Origin: Blasia pusilla
Lineage: Eukaryota > Marchantiophyta > Marchantiopsida > Blasiales
Assembly: GCA_050084515.1 (NCBI GenBank)
Contig: CM114272.1
Coordinates: forward strand, 20,088,001 to 20,152,000
Length of the DNA: 64,000 bases
Reading direction: 5' to 3'
The position numbers were made by a program, and so were the translations under genes. Positions within the stretch are counted from its first letter, which is position 1. The number at the start of each line of letters is the position of its first letter. Of the stretch, positions 44,940 through 57,291 are shown piece after piece. Under the pieces are notes generated by a model. That model was not told the origin of the DNA, ran no database searches, and worked only from the letters and a program-made list of their open reading frames with translations.

Positions 44940-45118
44940 TTGCCGTAGAATCTACAAAAAGAAATTATAATCTTATCCTAAATGATGACATGTGCATAAA
45001 AATCACCTAACCCTACAATTGTCACTTTCTAACATATCAGTCTAAATGTTAGTGTGCTAAACTCTAGACTTAAGTGCAACAGTTAACATCTCAATGAGCT
45101 TGGGCATATATCAATTGT
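44940..45118 (-). repeat. Probable start of a Ty1/copia 3' LTR
   Basis: On the minus strand, immediately after the purine tract GAGCTTGAGGGGGA, the sequence TTGATATATGCCCAAGC begins. This is the usual place for a copia 3' LTR. The outer end was not determined. Confidence 0.45.
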
Positions 45119-45475
45119 CCCCCTCAAGCTCCATCCTATATCCTTTATATCTAAATGGAATCTAGAAAAATAAATCTCACCTTTAGATAACTGCTTGGTG
45201 AAGATATTAACCAATTGATTATCTATGTTCACATATGGAAGCTCATTGGCTAATATTTCCTCTCAAATGAAATAATCATGCATCTCAATGTGCTTCCTTC
45301 TTTCATGAAAAACTCGATTGTTGTCTAAATGAATACTACTGATGTTATTTGCATATATTAAAACTCGATGAGAAAATTTTAAGCACACATCAACAAGTAG
45401 ACAATTCAACCAAACTAATTCACATGATGCCACATTTGCTCCTCTTTCTTACTCTTTTTTTAATATAAGCTAACA
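45119..45475 (-). pseudogene. Ty1/copia RNase H C-terminus
   Basis: Reverse translation gives ASCELVWLNCLLVDV, IYANNISSIHLDNN, VFHERRKHIEMHDYFI, a stop, then LPYVNIDNQLVNIFTKQL. These are the characteristic closing motifs of copia polyproteins (E-W-L-x-L, D/N-N-x-S-A-I, F-H-E-R-T-K-H-I-E, A-D-I-F-T-K). The catalytic Asp is changed to Asn in YANN. Only the last ~110 codons remain, followed by a purine tract. Confidence 0.75.
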
Positions 45476-46289
45476 CTCACTACTAAGGATTGAGTTGTTG
45501 ATGCGGATCATGTGGCTCAGTAGCAACTCAACTTTTTCATCAAAAGCGGATACTTTATGAATACATTGTGAGTGCAAATTTTTGAGTCTGCTTTATTTCA
45601 CTCCATTGCTTCTCCATGCAACTTTGAAAGTACGGATAGTTGTTCTATGGTTTCGATTGCGACAAATCACAATGACCCTAGAATTGACTTGTAAACGTGA
45701 TTGCGAGTAAGACTTGCAAAATGGAAGCTAATAGCAACTTCTAAGACTCACACTTTGGAACTATTGGGGGTCACATTGGAGTCGCAAGAGGCTCACAACT
45801 TACGAATTGTTTGTGAGTCCTAAAACTTGCAAGTGATCAATTGCAAGTCCCAAAACAAAAACGCTGGCAATAAACTACCCTTTTGCCTCCAAACCTCTCC
45901 ATTTTGTATTTTCCTCCCAACTTTTCAAGACTTCTATCCTCACTTTGCAACTATTTTCTTTATGAAGTAGAGCCAAGTCTTGAGATTTTTCTTTTTCTTT
46001 TGGTACAATATTTTTTGATATTGAAGGACATGTAGAAAAGTGAAGTTTATAATATGATATTTTTTTCCAAAATAATGTGCTATAAACTACAAGAAATTCA
46101 ATGAAGATACAAGGTAGAAAGGGTCCATAAAGAATAACTAAAAAGAAGTCTTATCCCCTAAGTATAAGAAAAATTACCTTGACTTACACAATAGTCACAA
46201 TTTCTGATAGATTTGTGAGTGTAACAAGCTCCCCTTGGACTCAAAACATCATGGCAAATTTTCATAGTGTTTTCTTTGTATTCTAAGAG
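45476..46289. other. Intergenic DNA
   Basis: AT-rich DNA without recognised gene. Repeated TTGCAAGT-like words around 45,700-45,850 give no clear element boundary. Confidence 0.35.
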
Positions 46290-46876
46290 CAAGTTTGCAT
46301 GGAAACGGACAAGGTTTTCCATGGGACGGACATATCCGGATATGTCCACGGACATGCCCAACAGGTCCCTTGTCCACACCCAAGCCTGCATAAAGCCCTT
46401 GCGTGGTGCGCAGGGCGGGCTAGGCCCCCATTGGGCGGACGCAGACTTGCATAGGGCTCTTGGTTGAGCCGCCCAATGGGGGCCTAGCCCGCCCTTCAGG
46501 CCTACTACAAACCGCGTGCGGGGCTCCATGCGGGCTACAAAATAGGTGCGGACTGGCCTAGCCGGGATCTACGTTATGGGCTCGATGGGCTTAGGTGCGG
46601 GTATCCAAGCCTCCACGGACATGTTTGTCATAGGGACAGACATAAGTCCACGGACACTAACTTAACTTAGACACTTAGGCAAAGTCCACGGGCCCACAAT
46701 CCACACATCCGTTTGGTCCATGCCCCGCACCCTCAATCACAACTTGCACTTATGCTCGCATCCTAAGCATGTGTGAGCGACCTGGATACCAAAGAAACTT
46801 GGGCATAAGAATTGTTTGGCATATCCATGGACATGTTAATCCATGGGATAAACATGTTCGTTTTCATGAAACGTTG
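46290..46876. repeat. MITE-like repeat with internal palindrome
   Basis: The terminal inverted repeats are imperfect: CAAGTTTGCATGGAAACGGA at the left against the reverse complement of TTCGTTTTCATGAAACGTTG at the right. The interior contains GGACATGTTTGTC-like segments shared with the 14,700 family, plus a perfect 27-bp palindrome arm pair at 46,412-46,438 and 46,469-46,495. Length is about 587 bp. It has no coding capacity and no clear target duplication. Confidence 0.6.
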
Positions 46877-46994
46877 ATAATTAATTTTGGAGTCTCTTTC
46901 AAATCCTCAATCCCCCAAAATATGGTAATGTATCGTGTATAATGATGTCTTTGTGATCAAACAATACATTTTTTATTCCGAATTTTTAGTAAGA

Positions 46995-47042
46995 TCTCAA
47001 CCAATAAGATCTTTTAGCTTTGAAAGATCTTATTGGTTGAGA
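46995..47042. repeat. Perfect 20-bp hairpin
   Basis: 46,995-47,014 is the exact reverse complement of 47,023-47,042, with an 8-nt loop. It lies in AT-rich DNA between a MITE-like repeat and the LINE. It could be a fold-back remnant. A small-RNA precursor is possible but unsupported. Confidence 0.75.
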
Positions 47043-47466
47043 GATTACACAACTTTCTTCACTAAGAGGGTGAACGATCTTATTTTCTAAAGGGGCGAGA
47101 TGTAAAGAAGAATAATGTTTGAAAATTAAAGAGGAAATATCTAATGATAGCATATATTCATTTTAATTCAGAAGAAGGAGATGACATATATATATTCACT
47201 ATTAATTTTTTGTTTTTTTATCCTTCAACTTTTTATCTAATGGAGTATCAAAACAAATACAAATTTGAATTTTATGGTCATATAATTTTTGCACAAATGT
47301 TACATATATATAAGTTTTCAATGTCAAAATTTATGATATTTCTTGCACTCCCTCAAACTTTTTCCCCTCCATTTAAACTATCCATGTATCCACTAGTGTC
47401 CATCGCGGACTGGTTATTCGAATGATTGAAAGATTTTTTATAAGTAAATCCCATTCAATTTTATAT

Positions 47467-49835
47467 ATCCACTTTATTATTAAAAAAAACTCAAAAGAAG
47501 ACAAAGAAAGGTAATAACATCTCAAAAGAGAAGTCAAAAAATGCATAAAAGAATGCAAAAATAAAATGGCAACTAACCAACTCAAACACCGACTCAACGA
47601 GCTACACGATTGATAGCGTGGAACAAATCTGAAAAACACGCATTGATACGTCGTGCGGAGATGGTTGGGAGTCGCTCGCCTCGTCGTCCATTCACGTAGG
47701 CTTGTGCACGTTGTAAGGCCACTGAGATGCATTGCCCAAAACAAGTACTAACTACAGAGAGAGAAGGACTACGGGAAGGGGCAAGGTGATGATTCTCGAG
47801 GGAGTGGTGAGCACTTGTTTTCAAGAAAGTATCAAAAGACACATGTAAATGATCGAATACTTCCACTGCAAAAGGAATAAATCCATCAGTTGCATGTCTC
47901 ACAGCAGAACTTAACTCCTTCATTCTTGCTGCAGCTTCAACCGTCGAACCTTTGGTATATGTGCGGCTCGACACACCAAGTCTGAACGTGTTGGATCAGC
48001 AACCACCACATCACATAGTGTCCAGAATCCACCTCGAGACATAACAAGTTCCACTTTCCGACAAGAGGTTGCTTGTGTGGTTGAAGGTAAGACATGGAGT
48101 TGCTCTTGCCCAACGGTATATCCTGCAGTACGAGCCATTGATACAACCGTCTCTCTAATGACATCATGTGTGGCCGTTCGTTCTCCACCATGTACATATC
48201 AGAGAATATGGATATCCTTGGCATTAATGGGATCCCCGCATACACAATTCGGCACACCTAACAGAGAAGGATGGAGAAGTCCAAGGCGTAACCGCAAAGC
48301 TGTCGAGAATATACTTGGAAGGAAGACGAAATAGAAGAATAGGAGGATTTGTAGTAAGCCACGCCCCCACTCCAGTACCTGCACCTGAAGGCAGACGAGC
48401 TCGATGAGCGTCAGAGCATGCCTTAGAGAGAGTGCTAGAAAAGTTGATTTGATGCATATTCTTAGAGATATGCTCTTGAAGTCGATCAAGCCCTTCCTTA
48501 GTCAATTGACTGAAAGGGGATAGAATTGCACGTGTAGCAAGAGGAAGAAGAGCTCGTGGAGATCTCAGTTGTTGTTGAAATAACAAGTCCCCCTCCTCTA
48601 CATGGGCGATATGATCCATCAAGATAGGTGTATTTCCTTGGAGAAACCTTGAAGCCATAATCGGTGTTATCAACGCCCAACTGCCCAAAATGGCTGCGGG
48701 AGTAGATGCGATTTTGGAGGAAAGTCCCACCCCTCCAAAAGAAATAGGCAAGACAGCTTGTCGTGAAGCCAAGACACCATCCTCTCCCTCAAAGATATTT
48801 GGGCCCAGAAGTTGACCAAAAGTTGCCAAGATAGAAGCGTCAAAAGAGGCCAACCCATGTAATAACCTTGACGTGGGAGGACAAGTAAGAAGAAGGTAGG
48901 AAGGACATCGTAAAAAACATTGGGAGAGAATCCCATACGCCAATTGGGGATCCCCTAGATGAGGTAACACATGAAGCCATTCTACATCTTTCAAGAGTGC
49001 CTCTACAAGAATTTTGAGACATAATCGATGAAACCAATTGGGAACGGAAGAATCCTAACCCCTTCAATGTAGATGGGAAAATTAGGAGTAGGTGGGGTGA
49101 ATGTTGAAGGAAGGCACGAAGGAGACCATACTCCACATTTACTAGATTGGAATTTAAGATTCAAGAAAAAGAGTTGATCCACGAAATGGATATAAACAGG
49201 AACTACTCCAAAGGAGAACCAATAATGTGAGTGTCGTCAACAATAAAAGGGAAAAGACAAGATGAAAATGCTTGCATTAATGCTCAAAAGGCACAAAACT
49301 GGGCTATGACAAATAATGGGCCACCCATGGAATCACCTAGACATGTGCCACAAGCCGATTGTAGAATACTATATTCCCCGAAAGTAACATGATGAAAATA
49401 GACAGTGGACGCATCGTAAGCATAAAAAATATCCTTACTTTTCAATACCTGGATTGAGTTACGTAACTCAATCCCGATATTGAATGGTAAGATTCTTATC
49501 CAAACTGGCATCCAATCAAGATCCCTTTTCACTCAAGAATACAAGTATGGGTCTGAGACATATCTTGGGAAATTCCACTTGCATAGATCTTTCTTTGAGA
49601 AGGTGGTATTTTTATTGATGTACAAATTGTGCTAGGGTGTCAGAAGATGCACTTCGATAAAAACGAGTGATGGAAAACCCATCGGAAGTACGAAAGGGGG
49701 ACTCAAAAGAGTCAAAATCTGAAGGCCACAACAAGACCAGAAAAGGAAGAAGGGGGCATTCCCCCCCTAAATTTAAACTCACCAACAGCAGAGACAATAT
49801 CAGCAACAACAACATGTAGAGGTTGTTTTCCAAAA
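47467..49835 (-). mobile_element. LINE with restriction-like endonuclease, minus-strand copy
   Basis: It is homologous to 29,012-31,224 in the opposite orientation, with several frameshifts. RT remnants (SACGTCLGDSMGGPLF, 49,532-49,284) are degraded: the catalytic YADD area is not intact and the upstream motif A is lost. 48,994-48,224 encodes the thumb and linker in one 256-codon frame, including the segment that is inverted in the other copy. 48,257-47,594 covers the finger and endonuclease in broken frames. The 3' part ends in the AATAAAGTGGA-type tail. A leader-like part at 49,640-49,835 resembles 2,190-2,345. Confidence 0.75.
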
Positions 49836-50219
49836 TAGAAAAGGTTTCTTGTGTTATTAAAACATTTCCTTACTAAAAACCACAAAACGAGTTCCACTAG
49901 CTATACATACGAGAAAGCATTTTGAAGTTAATGTAGATTTTAAGCGTTGGTAAAATAGAGAGCCATCGTGAATTCTATTTTGGGTTTGATACAGATTTCA
50001 TGAAAAAATGGAACGAAAATACTAGAATTTGCTACTCTGGCATGACATAGAACATGACACATCCCCATAGCCCTGCCGATTGTAAATTCTCCTTGATACG
50101 CGTAAGTAGTCATGTTCCCGAACCCCCTCCATTCACCTGACCTACTGTGCTGCTGTATCTACATGTGTCGTTCCAAACGTACGATCGTTTTTACGAGGTC
50201 TCCGGTGTCGGTCGGAATG
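49836..50219. other. 3' flank of the glycosyltransferase gene
   Basis: Short intergenic stretch between the LINE and the GT14 stop codon. It should contain the 3' untranslated region of the gene. No clear polyadenylation signal was located. Confidence 0.4.
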
Positions 50220-51374
50220 TCAGTTCTTCAAAATGACATCTGCAATTCTAAGAATAGGTTGTAGGCAGGCCGGCTCGAATTTACGAGCGAACAAGAAGCG
50301 CCCATTCTCCAAGTTCTGTAGATCACGGATGAACTTTCGGCTGATTTCACTCGCGAGGAATTTTCGCGGGTGGCCTCCAGCTTCCATGACGGACCAATCA
50401 ACCCAAGTGACGGGGTAGCCAGTGGTGCCATTGCTGTCCAGAATGTTGAGAAGCGTCGGAAAGTAGTGCTCCTCGGGGAAGCACATCCAGTTCTCTGGCA
50501 GACAGGGCCGGTTGAATTTGTTCCAATACTTGGTATCGCTGACGACCATGAGAGCGTGATGTCTCATCATAATCCAGAACTGGGACGCTATGCGGAACTG
50601 CGAAAATTCGATCTCTGGTTTCATGGCCTCGGTTCCGCGCGCGATGTATCTCGACCATAGAGAGGGATGATCCTCCCGCATCTCCATGAACGTCTTCTCC
50701 GAGGAAGTGACCACTTTGTAGATGTGCTGGAAGCTGTGAAGAGGGATGCAGCTCTCGGAAATCACTGCGAACCATTTGTTGTCCGGGTCGTCCAGAAGCG
50801 CATTCGCCAGGAATCGACGGCCTGCTGCAATCATTCCTGGCGTGAGGCGCTGGGCGGGCTCACTGGGCACAAACCGTCCCCAGAACACCCCGACACTTCT
50901 GGGGTATTCGCTCAAGCGCAGCGGGTCCATGTGCACATAGATGTTGTACAGCTCCTCATTCCCGTCAAAGAACTTTTTCCAAAGAGGAGCGAACTCGAGC
51001 TTGCCCCGGGTCAGAAACATGAAGGCGATCTTGGGTCGGCTCGAACTGGAGCTGAAGTTGTTTGACTTTTCTTTGACCATGGCGCGCTGAAACAGCTCGT
51101 CATCACTCCAGGAGTGCAGCAGACGGATTCCCCGTTGGAGTACGAACTCTCCGGACGACATGTTATTGTCTTGGAGCCATTTCGGGACACTTGCACTGCT
51201 GCTCTTCCATCGTAAGGACAGGAGCTGGAGATCAATAGGCTCCAACCAGCCGATCAACCACAACCCAAGGAATGCAGAAGCTCCAAGGACAAGAACTGCG
51301 CGCGTGCACCAAGCTAATGACAACATTGGCACTTGTGCCTTCGTGTCTCTAGGTACCTGGGTCCGTGTACTCAT
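50220..51374 (-). CDS. GT14-family glycosyltransferase (core-2/I-branching type)
   Basis: A single uninterrupted 384-codon frame. After a short basic N-terminus, residues about 18-43 are hydrophobic (VLVLGASAFLGLWLIGW), a type II signal anchor, so the enzyme should face the Golgi lumen. The catalytic region starts near residue 113 with PKIAFMFLTRGKLEFAPLW, then YNIYVHMDP, FAVISESCIPLHSF, a QFWIMMRHHA segment, CFPEEHYFPTLLNI and TWVDWS. These are typical of plant GT14 (formerly DUF266) proteins. The length fits the family. Members transfer sugars in wall glycan or glycoprotein synthesis, but the substrate cannot be read from sequence. No introns are visible, whereas many plant GT14 genes are split, so it may be a retrocopy or simply intronless. 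It looks intact, unlike all its neighbours to the left. Confidence 0.9.
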   Translation of the reverse strand: MSTRTQVPRDTKAQVPMLSLAWCTRAVLVLGASAFLGLWLIGWLEPIDLQLLSLRWKSSSASVPKWLQDNNMSSGEFVLQRGIRLLHSWSDDELFQRAMVKEKSNNFSSSSSRPKIAFMFLTRGKLEFAPLWKKFFDGNEELYNIYVHMDPLRLSEYPRSVGVFWGRFVPSEPAQRLTPGMIAAGRRFLANALLDDPDNKWFAVISESCIPLHSFQHIYKVVTSSEKTFMEMREDHPSLWSRYIARGTEAMKPEIEFSQFRIASQFWIMMRHHALMVVSDTKYWNKFNRPCLPENWMCFPEEHYFPTLLNILDSNGTTGYPVTWVDWSVMEAGGHPRKFLASEISRKFIRDLQNLENGRFLFARKFEPACLQPILRIADVILKN

Positions 51375-51628
51375 CCGCTCCGACTATCGAGCTCCGGCTC
51401 CACCAATCGCACGGAAATTCTATTCACAACCTGCAAGTCCTACGACACTTCTACCATTTTAGAACGTCTTCCGCGATCCCAATTCTACCGCCCATCTAGA
51501 CGACCGAAGTCGTGGACTCTGCGTCAAGCGAAGAAGAATGCTGATTGTACCATTTGAAATCATGTACAAAAACCTTACGTACTGTACCCATCTACCCGGG
51601 TATTCAACATCTGGACACACCGAAAGAT

Positions 51629-51916
51629 TCATTGCAGGAAAAATGGTGAAGACGTTTGAATCAAATTAGGGTCTGTAAGACTGCTGGCATTTAAGAGCTG
51701 CTGAAGGCCATCGACGGTGCAGCCATTCATTCCAGAAAACCGTTTTCTCAAAGCGTAACCGTGAAGCCACGACAAGGGCAGAAGGAAGTCTAAAAGGAAA
51801 CGAAAAGGAAGCTTTAACCTCCCATTGTACACTCTCATGATTTCGGACTCACTCATGCTACCGCAGGAGCCTTCACGTGGGCTCCCGCTTTGAGATTTTT
51901 CCTCACTTGAACTCAT
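51629..51916 (-). CDS. Hypothetical 95-residue ORF upstream of the GT14 gene
   Basis: It starts MSSSEEKSQSGSPREGS (Ser/Glu-rich), followed by a hydrophobic stretch LPFRFLLDFLLPLSWL. No family is recognised. It lies 255 bp upstream of the GT14 start on the same strand. It could be a small gene, an upstream ORF in a long leader, or chance. Confidence 0.3.
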   Translation of the reverse strand: MSSSEEKSQSGSPREGSCGSMSESEIMRVYNGRLKLPFRFLLDFLLPLSWLHGYALRKRFSGMNGCTVDGLQQLLNASSLTDPNLIQTSSPFFLQ

Positions 51917-54900
51917 AGAGCTCTAGACCGGTTCCGACTCTAGCAGGTTTGGGTGAAGCACTAAAGAATGCTGTGTGTGTGTGTGACAAAGACTGTCCTC
52001 ATTGGAATGTGACTGCCGTGTCCCTGCGCCAACATAGGCTCGGCCACTGGTTTGATGGCGCTAATGACAGCATAAAAAGTGGAGAAATCGCTATGTCACA
52101 GTAGGGAAATTCTAACAGCTTGCCGTTTGAAGTGTACTAGTGTGGCCCTGTCAGCATGAATCTTGACAGCCCAATATACACCACCTGGACAACATATACG
52201 CGGGGCAATTGGGAGTGGATCTAGACTGCTGGACTTAAGGCCAAGCAAGTGAGATAGGGGTTTCACGATTTTGGAGTAGGCTAATGCTCTTTCGAACGTA
52301 AATTTCAGTGTGTGAGAGTGTACTCATTAAATAGTAAGCATGCAATCATAGACGGGTTTAGCGAATGGGATAGAGACAGAAGGACGATGAACTAAGGAAG
52401 TACAATTTGACGCGACCAAGGACGGCTTAATGACTCGGATGGCTGCAGAGGAACAAAGACGTCAGGAAGTCCAAAAGAGGGTTGGGTAGGGTCGCGTCAA
52501 AACCACTGGGTTCCGGAATTCCGAATGCCTCATGAGAATCAGAGCACGGCAGTGAAAGCTGAGGAGATCGGTGCAAAACACATCGGCTGATAAACCTATC
52601 TAGAGATACGCTATCAACAACGGAGTCCTCAAACTGCAGATGAACAGAGAATCACTGAAACATTGAAAGACATAGATAGAGACAGAGAAAGAGAGGTTCG
52701 TTAGGTAGCAACTGTCGCTACTGTTACAGTACGACCCGCAACCCTGAGAACATATGTTTGAGCATACGGCGCGCGTGATTTGAAGATTCCTTTCAGTCAA
52801 CTGCGGCGAGGTGATGAAAACGCCAAGATCACACACACAGAGAGACTGTACTCATTAAGTAGTGCCTGTCGTAGCCTTTCGACCTGACACCCGATTGGAC
52901 GGTGCACACAGAGAGAGAGAGAGAACGCGCGACGCGAGCCCTGAGAGCAAAGTACTCGCGCTCTAGTTGGAAGGGGTTGATGATTGGGGCGGATGCAGAA
53001 AGAGCCTTGAAAAAAATTGTAAAAGGAATGGACTGATTCAGGGAGAGAGAGTTCGTTATCCAGTACCTGTCGCTGTCGTGACAGTCGATCCCCTCATTTG
53101 ATGTTCACGTACTCCGTTAAAGACTACCGCCGTGGTAACCCGAAGCTTCACTTGCGATATACTGCGAAGAGACCATTGAACAACCCCAGAAAACACAGAG
53201 AGCAGTGAACCAACAATAGATGTCGACCTCGCGAAAAATATGGGTTCCTGGAACAGTTGCGTCGATGGAGGTGCTCAAAGATTTTTGCATCGGAAGAGGG
53301 AATCTGACGCGTGAGGGAAATTTCTAGAATTCGTCATTCAGGTGCAAACCCCACCCTAGAGCCCAAGCTAGCAGCAAATCAGAATCTCGTGTCGCAATTT
53401 GACAATCGACATACTTGGTGGCCAACAGTGAACAACGAAATAGATTGTAAACGTCTCGTCTGCAAAACCATTCGGAACACAAAAGAGAGCAATGAGGGAG
53501 TGCTGAACAGAGCGCGAATTCACGACTACAATTCTCTGGGCCTCAGCGAATAGATGCTGAGCCAAAAAGTGAAAACCTTCCAACGCTTTATATAGTAAAA
53601 TAAACGGCATGTTTACTACAGCAGGTGTCGAATAGACGATACCTCATATGGTACTCGTGGGCGATCCTTCGAGTAAAATATGGCGAAAGGTGGCTTCTAG
53701 ACCGGCAGACTGATGCGCATGAATCACATTACCACATGCGATTTCAAATGCTCAAAACAGTTCTCTCTCCCGCACTGCCCATCGCAGAAGTGAGCTCACC
53801 ACGCATAGAAAATGTTCCATTGCACAGGCTTGCGACCGTAGTAGACTTCGCATATCCCCGGATAATAAACAGACGAGCATACGTGGCCGTAGCCGTGCTG
53901 CTACCAACCCAAATCCTGCGCACTCCGGGGCTGGATAGATTTAGAGGCTCACGAGTCACCACCAGCTTGGAGCTCCCAACGCTACAGAGATCCGTGTTTG
54001 ACGAACACATCCGCTGAGCCCCGGCAATTCAACTGCTGCATGTGGACCACCCAATCGAGAAAGTTTCTTCTGTGCTAGAGAAATAAGTAGGGACATAATT
54101 CCGGCAATAGCTGCTACTATTAATTGGTTGAAGCAGCAAGTGAAGTCGAGGCCTCCCGGCACGTCTCTGCCAGGCAAAGACAGCAGCGTTTATATCCCGT
54201 ACCTTAAGTAATCCGGAGCGAGGAAGCCAGGAATAGAGCATTCAAATTAATGGCTGACTGCAGTCAGTCAGACTAAGTTTGACTCCAGTTGTGGACTTCG
54301 AGCGCGAGTAGGGTGTACCCACTGCCGGCGGCCGTGGCCTCGACATGAGTGCTCTGAAGATTAGAGGTGCGCCCTGTACTGAGAATCCTAATCTGAGTTA
54401 GATGACTCTAACTGCACTGCAAGACACAGGGCTAATTTTTTGGCGCGTTCTGCAGAGGGTGCATCTGTGGAATAATTCTCTCTTGGACGACACCGACAAA
54501 ATAAATTCCGAATGGCGAAGAGAATTTTCAAGGTCTCCAGTTGGTTATTCGTGAAGTTCTTCTCATAGACCTTTTTAGCTGGATGGCTGCATTGCAGAAC
54601 TTCAAGAAAGCTGCAAGGTAAACGAGATATGTTACTCGTCTCGAATCAGTTACAGTTAAGAATCTAAATCCTCGGACAGTAGCCATTCTCAATGTCAGAA
54701 AGGGCAGTTGGGAAATCAGAAACTGTAGGTGGATCTCCTGACGTCAGGACAGCAGCATTGCGGGTAATCTCGAGACCCTCCAGAAAGGGGGAACACAGAA
54801 ATTGTAGAAGTTCTCTAAGCTGTCATATGGAAGGAATTATTTCATATACCCGTGGAGCCACCACGAAATCTTCCAGAAAGTGTGGACTGCAGCATTTGCC

Positions 54901-55285
54901 TTTACTTCACCTGATCATCTTTTGGGTGGAGGAACGGGAGGGAGTTCACAGTTAAGTGAGAAATCATCAACTCTGAGGGGGCCGTTTGTACTTTGCCTAG
55001 GGGAATCATAGAATTTCTACTTCTCCATGAACCCATGGAAATTCATAAACATGGGTTGCCCTTCCCGTGGAGAGACATCACAATAGACTGGAAGGAACCA
55101 CAATAGACCAAGAAAGCTTGCTAACAACTTATCCAATTAGGCCAACTCAATATTCACAATCACACTTATCAATAGAGCCACTCCGCCAAGATTTCATTGA
55201 GGGCTCACCCCGAGGAAAGAATTCACCTATGCCTTGTTCATCAAAACATGTAAGCAAGAAAGCTCAATGTGGGATTTTACGAATA
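51917..55285. other. Intergenic DNA with short direct repeats
   Basis: No gene is supported. A GA-rich tract lies at 52,905-52,925. Two diverged copies of a GAGAG...GTTCGTTA...CTGTCGCT...ACAG...GACCC/GATCCC segment lie near 52,690-52,735 and 53,044-53,095. Overlapping frames on both strands at 53,625-54,241 are mutually exclusive and have no family motifs. Confidence 0.4.
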
Positions 55286-57160
55286 TTAGTACCATCGACG
55301 GAAACTGTCGACAGCAGTATGCAAGAGATGCCAGACTCCAATGTTGCCAAAGCCGCGACGGAATGTAGGTTCCATGTGTGCGAAATTCAATTCGACACAA
55401 AAGACTATATACTGCGGGTATTTTCTACGTGAAGGAGACCGTTGGTAGGACAAATCATGACCCTGGAGTTCCGTCTTCAGCGGCAGCATCAGAAACATTC
55501 GAATCTCCAAGTAAACTACAAATCCGACACCCAAAATCTACGTCGCAATACCTATGGTGCGAGTTCTAAATGCACACTTACTTGATGAGCCGCCTTCCAG
55601 AAACCGGATACATCCGTGGAAACCGTACAATCCTGTATGGGTAGAAACTAGCAATCCATCGCCCAAAATTCCACACCAGTGGCATCCACCCATTAGCTGA
55701 CCATGCGAGCCAAAGACCTCATTGAATAAGAAGCTACAAAAGATCATCACCAAAGCATGGGTCTATGTCGTGACAGAGTTAGTGCGAGAAAAACGGCTTT
55801 CAGAGCTTGGCCGATGTAAGGAATGCCTTTGTTATTTGTTATTAGGTGACGGATCGCGCAACTGGAGCCCGAGAGATGCCACCACTACTGTAACAGCGGT
55901 AATCTATGGCCATTGGAGTAGTTCGTCTCGTGCTTGGTCTGTCCACTCATCTTAGGATAACCAGATGATTCAATGCTCTGAAAGTTGAACTGTAAGGTCT
56001 ACAATTTTGAAAAAGGTGGTCATTGCCGAATTCAATGAATACATCTGTCACGCTAACATGACGGAAGCTGTCCTACCCAGGGTTAGATACATGACTTGAC
56101 ACTTTCCTGGCTACCTTCATTAGACTAATAGTATTTCACTTCCCTTTTGCCCGTCATTGTTACTTCTTCTAAGCTCAGCCTTCGTAGAGGTGGCTTGCTC
56201 AAGCTGCAGCCCACTCCAAAAACTACCACAAGACTCCCGACTCTGGCCTGCTATATAACGTACCTACCCGCTCGTACATGTTGGCTTGAATCTTCGAGAG
56301 GTCGTCACCAATGAACAGGACTTCAAAGAACTGTAACAAGCACAGATCTGTTGTGTTCTGCCCGAATATAACCTGATGTCCAATATCATCAAGTTGTCCT
56401 CTCCCAATTTACAAGTTGGGTCGAAATTTAGAAATAGACGTACACTCTCATGAAGCAGACGATTGATGCCATTTTGCAGTTGTGTTTCAACTTCCAGATA
56501 TATGAAATAGAGCTGTAAAGAAATCACTGCAACAATGAACCCAATACAAGTGCCTTCTGGCGCTCTTGCTTTTCTCTATCTGATCGTTTTATCTGCTTTT
56601 GAGCCTCCTCATCCAAAATTGACCACATTTGCGTAGCTCGGAGCTTGCTTGCACGACTCTGTATGAATGCCCCAAATATGCAGGCAGTTAGGATTTTTCA
56701 TCTCTGCATATTTCCTCACATTAAGAAACAAGCATTCAATGACTGTCATTATCTAAACAGGACCAAAGGCCTTGCAACAGGAACATCTTCATATACCCTG
56801 AGTCCAAATACAGTGCACTGTAAAATTCCGTTGCAAGGTTGTTTCAGAAGTACTACTAATTTGTCTACTTAATTTCAATAATTCCTGCATGGAGGATCTG
56901 AAATCATCAAACCATACCAGTCTTCGATACCAGAGTTTCCTAAATTGCTCCATGACCAACTCTTCAGGTTTCGGGATTGCTTTTGAGATCTTTGTGCTCA
57001 ATGTGAGAGGACCATTCGACAACCAATCATCACAATTTGCCCCACCAAATTTCTGATGAGACAACGAACCAGTGGGAAAGGAGATATCCAGAGAACCATA
57101 GTCCTCCACGTTCAAATATATAGACGAGACTGCAAGTACAGGAGAACAGTCAACTGTCAA
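55286..57160 (-). CDS. Possible exons of an unrecognised minus-strand gene
   Basis: Several minus-strand stretches look like exons with GT-AG borders. One begins after CTTGCAG at about 57,130 (SLSHQKFGGANCDDW, KPEELVMEQFRKLWYRRLVW). One, at about 56,660-56,530, is a charged helix (SKLRATQMWSILDEEAQKQI, DREKQERQKALVLGSLLQ). One, at about 56,520 down to 56,270, carries LYFIYLEVETQLQNGINRLL. Further frames lie at 55,753-55,538 and 55,534-55,286. No domain is recognised. They could be exons of a coiled-coil protein or fortuitous frames. They lie downstream of the DIS3-like stop. Confidence 0.3.
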
Positions 57161-57291
57161 CTGCAGATTATCTCTTTACCGAACTCTTGAAAGAAGGATC
57201 TACACAGAAGGCAAAGCAAACACTACTCAGCTCGAGGCACAACAGTAACTGGTCAATGAAACTTGCACTCCTGAGTCTTTAGTCACAGCTA

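Noticed and set aside
53625-54241. 130-codon plus-strand ORF and overlapping minus-strand ORFs
   Set aside because: Mutually exclusive frames with no recognisable domain, no splice context and no neighbour support.
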